Of a DNA stretch of 64,000 bases, positions 58,000 through 64,000 are shown in pieces. The stretch spans positions 1,054,001 through 1,118,000 of the forward strand of contig JAUEDM010000001.1 of assembly GCA_033439685.1 (NCBI GenBank). The letters run 5' to 3'. The DNA is from Apodospora peruviana. Lineage: Eukaryota; Ascomycota; Sordariomycetes; Sordariales; Lasiosphaeriaceae. The stretch's first letter is position 1. The number at the start of each line of letters is the position of its first letter. The position numbers and the translations under genes are program-made. The notes beneath the pieces were generated by a model. The model was not told where the DNA came from. It made no database searches and saw only the letters and a program-made list of their open reading frames with translations.

Positions 58000-58449
58000 T
58001 CCACATTTGAGAATGGGTAGGAACTAATGGACTTTACGGCCTTGATTCTATGCCTACAAGTTTTGTGTAAGTATTCAACGGGAAGCAAATATGAAGCTTC
58101 CCTATGCTATAGCTGGGCGGTTCCTTGTGAAAGAAATCAGATGGATAAAGATCCATATATACATGCTCGCATATATGGAGACTTGTGGCCTGTGAGCTAT
58201 GTCGCCAGTCAATGTGGCAGAAGACGGCCAACGTTTCCTCAGATGTTTTTCTGACAAACTGAAGTGACAGTCTATTTAGGTTTCTATCTTAAGAGGTGGA
58301 GTCCAAGTTTAATATCCATCAAACCCTTATAAAACAAACCTCCCTCACTCTATATTTACGCCCCATTTCCATTTATTTTCCTCTTACCGATCTCTTTACA
58401 ACGTCCTACATACCTCCACGGCAACCATCCATGAAACTTACCTTACTCC
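58000..58449. other. Convergent 3' flanks of PER1 and GNAT gene
   Basis: These 450 bp separate two convergent stop codons. Small frames near 58027-58254 lack family resemblance. No gene is supported. Confidence 0.5.
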
Positions 58450-59028
58450 CTACTCAAGTTCCAAAAGATCCTCCCTCAACAGCCCAAAGACGCGAATATC
58501 GAAAAACCCCCCATGCTTGAACCCAGCCCTTCGCCTCGCCCCTTCAAACTTGAACCCGGCCTTGGTGAGCACCTGCACGCTCGCCTCGTTGTCGCCAAAC
58601 ACGCCCGCCTCCAGCCGTTCCAGGCCTTCCACGTTCTCAAACGCCCACCACGAGAAGGCGATCACGGTCTCGGTCATGATGCCGCTTCCCCAGTAGGGCT
58701 CGCCGAGCCAGTAGCCGATCTCCATGGTGTGGGACTCGACGTCGGTTTTTGGGATGAGGCCGATGCCGCCGCACACACTGGGGTTTTTGTCTCTGGAGTC
58801 GCTGGATAGGACGCAGATGGCAAAGTTGCGGAGGGGCTCACGCTCGGTGGCGACTTTGACCCAGGCCTCTGCGTCGGCTTGGGTGTAAGGGGAGGGAAAG
58901 GTGTTGCGCATGTAGTGGGAGATTTTCGGGTTGTCGCACAGGGGCGCGAAGTCGGGTGCGTCGGAGAGGTCGTAGGGGCGGATTATAAACCTCGGCCGGG
59001 TGATGATGGGGGCTGTGATGGGTTCCAT
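58450..59028 (-). CDS. GNAT-family N-acetyltransferase (RimJ/RimL type)
   Basis: It probably transfers an acetyl group from acetyl-CoA to an amine; the substrate is unknown. The single exon gives 192 aa starting MEPITAPIITRPRFIIRPYD, where TxRxxIRPY is the usual opening of RimJ/RimL-like (PF13302-type) enzymes. The core has CGGIGLIPKTDVESHTMEIG (beta 4), YWLGEPYWGSGIMTETVIAF with the pyrophosphate-binding turn PYWGSGIMTE, and GVFGDNEASVQVLTKAGFKF with the N-x2-S-x2-V-L-x-K-x-G-F motif. It ends GGFFDIRVFGLLREDLLE. A longer frame opens upstream at 59133, but the added 35 residues are not family-like, so the internal ATG is chosen. Confidence 0.88.
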   Translation of the reverse strand: MEPITAPIITRPRFIIRPYDLSDAPDFAPLCDNPKISHYMRNTFPSPYTQADAEAWVKVATEREPLRNFAICVLSSDSRDKNPSVCGGIGLIPKTDVESHTMEIGYWLGEPYWGSGIMTETVIAFSWWAFENVEGLERLEAGVFGDNEASVQVLTKAGFKFEGARRRAGFKHGGFFDIRVFGLLREDLLELE

Positions 59029-60192
59029 TATTTGTTGTTTTGTTATTTTTGTGTGAGTAGGGGTGAGAGTTGATGAGAATGAGCTGAGGCTTAGGAGTTC
59101 GACACTCAAAACGAACGGTACCAAAAATGACACACAATGAAGTTGGATGACAGAAAAGATATGGAATAGGTGTAGATGAGCCTCTTTTATGATTGTCTTT
59201 GGAAAAGAAAGTGAGTCACCTCGACTAGGATGATGCCTTGGAGAGAAGGAGCCAGTCGGCGGTGAGCCCGTTCAGGAAGGAGAGAAACAAGTAGTATTCC
59301 ATTTTGCATCAAAGCCGAGAAGCCATGATTGAGAGAGAGAGAGAGAGTATGAGCTAGTAACGGCCCAGCCTCGTGTAAATTCAGAGTATTAAATTGAGGC
59401 TATGCCTACATGTATTCTGCTTCTGATGAGGCCGCACTAGCATCGCCAGATAGTTGGTAGCACAGACTTATATGACGAATAAATAAGACCGGAGGTGGAA
59501 GAGACCGAGGAGGCTATGCAGTTGCATCCCTCGACTCACCCGGCTCAGCTCTGGCTGTGGTGCGCTGCGTGTCGGGTCATCACCAGTCTAAATTTGAGAT
59601 TGAGGAGACAGTAACTGTACTGCATGGAAGACAAGATTGTTAGTCACTGGTTGATAATTGGGAGGAGGATATATTTTCGTCCAGAAGCATGTCCAAGTCT
59701 TGGCACCTCCAAATCTGCAGCCAAGTAAAGACGGGAGTGGTGGGGGAGATACTCCGTATGGACCCCTGAGCGGGAAAGCCGAGCCCTGGCCCGCCGCTGA
59801 GGGTCCGGGCCAGTGCGTCGACAGATCCATTGAAGCTTCTGGACCAATAATAATCTCCGCGGCCACGTTTTTGTACCGCAGTAACTCGTAAGGTGGCCTC
59901 AACTTCTTGAGAGCCGGGCTGACAACTGGACCGGGGGAATTTATCGACTGGCGACTCCAGGGCAGCAACCTTTTTGCTTTTCTTCTTTCAATTGATGCCA
60001 CTCATTAATCCCCTTTAGACTTTTGATTAGCCCTTGGACCTGTCATTCTGAGGCTGCAGCACCAAACTTTGGCCTTTGTCGCGAGCAACCGGGAGCTCTC
60101 CGAATCGCGAGGCACCGAATCGGATCCCGGTTCCTGGAAAGCTACGAACCTACAGATCACATACATCTGAACGAACTTTTCGAGAAGCAAAG
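59029..60192. other. Intergenic between GNAT gene and ERV46
   Basis: This contains the divergent promoters of the GNAT and ERV46 genes. A GA microsatellite (about 8 units) lies at 59331-59347. A 137-codon minus frame at 60001-59588 lacks family resemblance. No gene is supported. Confidence 0.5.
59331..59347. repeat. GA microsatellite, about 8 units
   Basis: An uninterrupted GA tract of 17 nt lies in the promoter region between two divergent genes. Confidence 0.9.
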
Positions 60193-61700
60193 ATGCCGGC
60201 GAAATCCAGATTCACGAGGCTAGATGCCTTCACCAAGACGGTCGAGGATGCGAGAATCAGGACCACCTCTGGTGGTATCGTCACCATCGTCTCCCTGATC
60301 GTGGTGTTGTTCCTTGCCTGGGGCGAATGGGCCGATTATAGGAGGATAGTCATCCACCCGCAGCTAATTGTGGATAAGGGCAGAGGTATAACTTTACTTT
60401 GGTCGGGAATCCGGGGTGTTAGTCGACAGAAACACTAACAGGGGTGGTTGTGACAGGTGAACGGATGGAGATCCATCTTAACATCACCTTCCCTCGAGTA
60501 CCCTGCGAGCTGCTGACGCTCGACGTCATGGATGTCTCGGGAGAACAACAACATGGCGTCCAGCACGGCGTGAGGATGGTTAGACTACGGCCTCAAAGCG
60601 AAGGTGGAGGCGAGATCGACTCCAAGGCACTGGCTCTGTACGATATTCCCCATGGCTTTGCCAATCCCATCCGCGACCCCTACTAACAGCTTGATGTACA
60701 GCCACGCAGCTGAGGATGCCGCAACCCACCTCGACCCATCGTACTGCGGTCCCTGCTACGGCGCCACCCCGCCACACAACGCGCAAAAGGCCGGATGCTG
60801 CAACACATGTGACGAAGTCCGGGAAGCGTACGCCCAAACTTCGTGGGCCTTCGGCACAGGTGTCGGCGTCGAACAGTGCGAGCGCGAGCACTACGCCGAG
60901 CGGCTCGACGAGCAGCGGCATGAGGGCTGCCGCATCGAGGGCGGCCTGCGCGTGAACAAGGTCATTGGCAACTTCCACATCGCCCCCGGCAGGAGTTTTA
61001 GCAACGGCAACATGCACGTGCACGACCTCAAAAACTACTGGGAGACGCCCATCCCGGGAGGTCACTCCTTCACGCACACGATTCACCACCTGCGCTTCGG
61101 CCCCCAGCTGCCCGACGACCTGCACAAGAAGCTCGGCAGCAAGGCCCTCCCCTGGACGAGCCACCACCTCAACCCACTCGACGACACGCACCAGGAGACT
61201 GATGACCCGAATTTTAATTATATGTACTTTGTGAAAATCGTGCCGACATCGTACTTCCCGCTTGGGTGGGAGGGCAAGCACTCGCAGGAGAACCACGGCG
61301 CGGGCCTGGGCCAGTTTGGCCAGTCCGTTGATGGGAGCGTCGAGACGCATCAGTACTCGGTGACCAGCCACAAGCGGAGTCTTGCTGGCGGTGATGATGC
61401 GGCCGAGGGCCACCAGGAGCGTCTGCACTCCAAGGGCGGTATTCCGGGTGTTTTCTTTTCATATGTAGGTTCCCTTTCCCTGCCCTGATTTTCATGTAGT
61501 AGTAGCTGACAAACGAAAAAAAAAAGGATATCTCCCCGATGAAGGTTATCAACCGGGAGGAGAGGGCAAAAACGTTCCTTGGATTCATCGCCGGTCTTTG
61601 CGCTGCTGTGGGCGGTACGTTGACCGTCGCGGCCGCGGTCGATCGCGGTCTCTTTGAGGGAGCGACGAGACTCAAGAAGATGAGGTCGAAGGACCTTTGA
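60193..61700 (+). CDS. ERV46: ER-Golgi vesicle protein ERV46 (ERGIC3 type)
   Basis: Erv46 cycles between ER and Golgi in COPII/COPI vesicles with Erv41 and retrieves lumenal ER proteins that lack a tail signal. Exons are 60193-60385, 60457-60637, 60702-61464 and 61527-61700, giving 436 aa. A short cytosolic N-terminus (SRFTRLDAFTKTVEDARIRT) precedes transmembrane segment 1 (GGIVTIVSLIVVLFLAWGEW, about 27-46). The lumenal domain has GERMEIHLNITFPRVPCELL, SLDVMDVSGEQQH-type sequence, the Cys-rich CGPCYGATPPHNAQKAGCCN, and GNFHIAPGRS. It ends HSKGGIPGVFFSY|DISPMKV before transmembrane segment 2 (FLGFIAGLCAAVGGTLTVAA). The conserved CxxCYGA block and the IPGVFF(S)YDISPM motif identify Erv46 rather than Erv41. 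Introns are 71, 64 and 62 bp. Confidence 0.95.
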
Positions 61701-64000
61701 AAAGACAAGAACAACAATTGATTTCTCTTTTTGTCTTTATATGCGCACCATCACTCCCAACTTGGTGCCAATGTTTCTCTCCGTTCATCTCTCGGTCTCT
61801 TTTATACCTTGATTATTTTTCCGTTGGGTTGACTACTTGTATAGTAGAAGGTGAGTAAGGGTCGGAGGTAGCGGTAGTAGGTAGGTAAGCTGGGGTGTGG
61901 CAGGAGATTTGGTCCCAGTCTGGATACATCTCTCTCGCACACTTATCTTGGGTTTGTTTCGCTTTATGGCGGTGGGGAGCAAAGAATGGAGTTTTTTTCT
62001 TTTACGGGTGTTTATATAAAAAGGAGTTCATCTATACATGAGATTGGGTACCTAGTTCATGGGAGAGACGAAAAAAAATGGAAAAGAAAATTTGACAGCT
62101 CTATTGTGTCCTTTTCCTTGATGCCGTCGGTTGTGAATCGTGATGGGTGGTGGTGACTTGTGGAGAATAGGGGTTAAATAGGGGAGGGGAGTAGATGTCT
62201 TGTGTGGTTGGATAGGCTAGCAGTACTAGTAATACATACCACTGTTGTGAATGCATTGATGCCGACAAGATTGATGAGTGACCACACGAAAGAGCGACGG
62301 GAGTTGTTCTGATGGTTGGAGTCGTCGATTTATATTCCAAGTACGGACAAGTCTATCCGTACTTGAGGCTCATGGTATATTCTATACAAAAGGAAAAACG
62401 GACATTGCCCTACGACCGTTTTCCCCTCTCTCCGTTTTAGTTACACAAAGTCACGGGGCTTGCTTTGTTGACATTCATTACCGTACCTTCCTAGGGTAAC
62501 CTATAACGCAATAAGGTAGTAATAACTGGCGTATTTTTGTAATCTCGTTTCGATAGATGCCCGGATGCCCGCCCGATGCTAGATTGGCTTTTTTTTTTTT
62601 TGGGTTCATCTGACCTGCACATGCAAGGAACCGGCCGGATTCGGGTTGGGGCATTTTGGGCCTCTGATCGTGGAGAATCCCTGTTTTGGAGGCGTCATAC
62701 TGGCTGGCTGATTGATTCGAGCATCACCAACAAAACACGTCCAATCGTGTTTGTGGGTGGGTGAGCAGCGGTTAGTGCACAGCAGCACACCTTTGAGACA
62801 AACATCAGAGACACGCATGGCGAGATTTTGTGGCTGAGAGCAAGCGGAGAGATGGCGGAGCATTGCCAAAACATTTTGAAACAATGTCTCGAATGGGTCG
62901 AATCGACCTCGGGGTGAGGGTTGGATTATGGGCAATACTATATTGGTGGTGAGATAAAGGGCGTTCATCTCAACTTTGAGATTTTATGACCCAGTCGGTG
63001 CTGCTGGAGGGCACCCGTACGTGTTATGATGTGTGCGCTATCTTCAGCTGGATTGGGGATGAATGAGATTGATTTCTAAATTGAAAAATGCAAAATTGCG
63101 GCCATCTTGTTTCTTGTTGGAGACAAATGGCAAAGCTTTGCCGGCATTGGAGACTGGATGATTGTCTCATCAACCCTGAATGAAGCCGGCGCAGTCTTGG
63201 CCTTGTGCGAGGGCTTCCAGCCAAGAATGCTCTGGTTCTGGCTAGTGGATGCAAGCCGAGAGAGCTTGGTCGCTGGATCGCAGCTCATTGCCGAGGGTCA
63301 CTCTCGGACTGCAGTGATGAACATTGGATATTTGGCTGGGTTGCATCGCTGGCGCATTTCGGTTGCAGTAGCAGCAAACTTTGGACTTCGTGTTGACTGA
63401 ACAACGGTCAAATATGACCCACCTCTGCTTGTCTTCTCGCTGTGTCGTGTGTCGCAGTCGCCTTTAGCTTCGTGAGCTTCAGGTTCAGGTCTCAAGCTCC
63501 AACCCCAGGACAATGCCGTTGTTGGTGAAGGAAAGTCGTGCATTGAGGGCAGTTTCCCTTTTGGGGGCCAAAGCAACATGATCACAGCATGTAGGCCCCG
63601 GCCTTTGGCTGTCAGGAACAACCACTAACATCATTTGGCTTTTGCTCGGCTGCAATCGACGGTATTTATTCGTACGACCTGTAATACATAATCACCGAGG
63701 TATATTGTGCTTTCAGGGCCCTCAAAAATGTGTACTTATAGCGACTACCATGGGCGAGGAATCGATAGATCACCTCCCCCCGGGCAACCGCCTTGTTTCC
63801 CCAGAGTTGAGGGCGGAGCTGGTCGCGGCCGGGTCGAAGCCACGTTGCGGGCCAGGCAATCTGAAAGAGATCAGAACAAAGAGTCGGCAAAAACGTTCTG
63901 GAAAAGGGGAAGTCAGGTGGATGACTGAGGTGGACGGCCGGCCACAGCTGCACCCCATATTCCACCACTTCTTCAGTAGCGTCCGTGGCTGGAACCACCT
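61701..64000. other. Intergenic to end of window, no supported gene
   Basis: The left end is the ERV46 3' untranslated region. Remaining frames (62606-62968 minus, 63107-63400 plus, 63298-63621 minus, 63666-63998 minus) overlap or oppose one another and show no family resemblance. A gene could begin past the right edge. T-run (about 12) at 62589-62600. Nothing else is recognised. Confidence 0.45.

Noticed and set aside
1..64000. 5S rRNA genes, CRISPR arrays, and biosynthetic clusters
   Set aside because: I looked for dispersed 5S sequence, repeat-spacer arrays and adjoining PKS/NRPS/P450/transporter genes. None is present, and CRISPR is not expected in a fungal nucleus.

Overview
The window is nuclear DNA of a filamentous ascomycete (Pezizomycotina, probably Sordariomycetes). 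The evidence is short spliceosomal introns (about 43-114 bp, GT...AG, many with CTAAC/CTGAC-type branch sites), long intergenic spaces rich in TAGGTA/TACCTA words, fungus-only families (RCR, fibroin-3-related, Zn2Cys6 factor, ascomycete tyrosinase) and pogo/Fot-like and Mutator-like transposon remains. Species cannot be named from the sequence alone. Gene models were spliced by hand. Every multi-exon model below keeps its reading frame across all junctions.

Layout. 0.6-4.5 kb: RPT1 (26S proteasome ATPase) and CCT4 (chaperonin delta), transcribed divergently from a 584-bp shared promoter. 5.0-5.7 kb: the 3' end of a pogo/Fot1-type transposon. 6.6-9.0 kb: a secreted tyrosinase. 10.6-14.3 kb: RPA135, the second-largest subunit of RNA polymerase I. 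17.9-18.7 kb: ARL8. 20.6-25.2 kb: a repeat-rich island with a frameshifted small ORF, a MITE (copy 1), RPS16, and a 2.2-kb unit of two head-to-head defective Mutator-like (MULE) transposase copies between complex terminal repeats. 26.3-31.8 kb: two membrane proteins, an RCR-family protein and a Cys-rich fibroin-3-related protein. 32.9-33.1 kb: MITE copy 2. 35.0-38.5 kb: a large fungus-specific protein (probably DUF8004). 39.2 kb: tRNA-Asn. 43.2-49.7 kb: a Zn2Cys6-like regulator, an RTG2 homologue and an O-fucosyltransferase-like membrane protein. 53.4-55.3 kb: an unrecognised low-complexity protein. 56.7-61.7 kb: PER1 (GPI-lipid remodelling), a GNAT acetyltransferase and ERV46 (ER-Golgi cargo receptor). 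61.7-64 kb: no supported gene.

The protein genes are mostly single-copy housekeeping genes; there is no biosynthetic cluster, no CRISPR array and no obvious defence system. Themes that recur are proteostasis (RPT1, CCT4), ribosome production (RPA135, RPS16) and the secretory or membrane system (ARL8, PER1, ERV46, RCR). I see no sign that these are organised as functional clusters beyond the RPT1/CCT4 divergent pair.

The most interesting structure is the transposon island: a TA-flanked MITE family with two copies that differ by an internal deletion at a short direct repeat, and a head-to-head MULE pair with repeated 14-bp palindromes at its ends, lying about 260 bp upstream of the RPS16 start codon.
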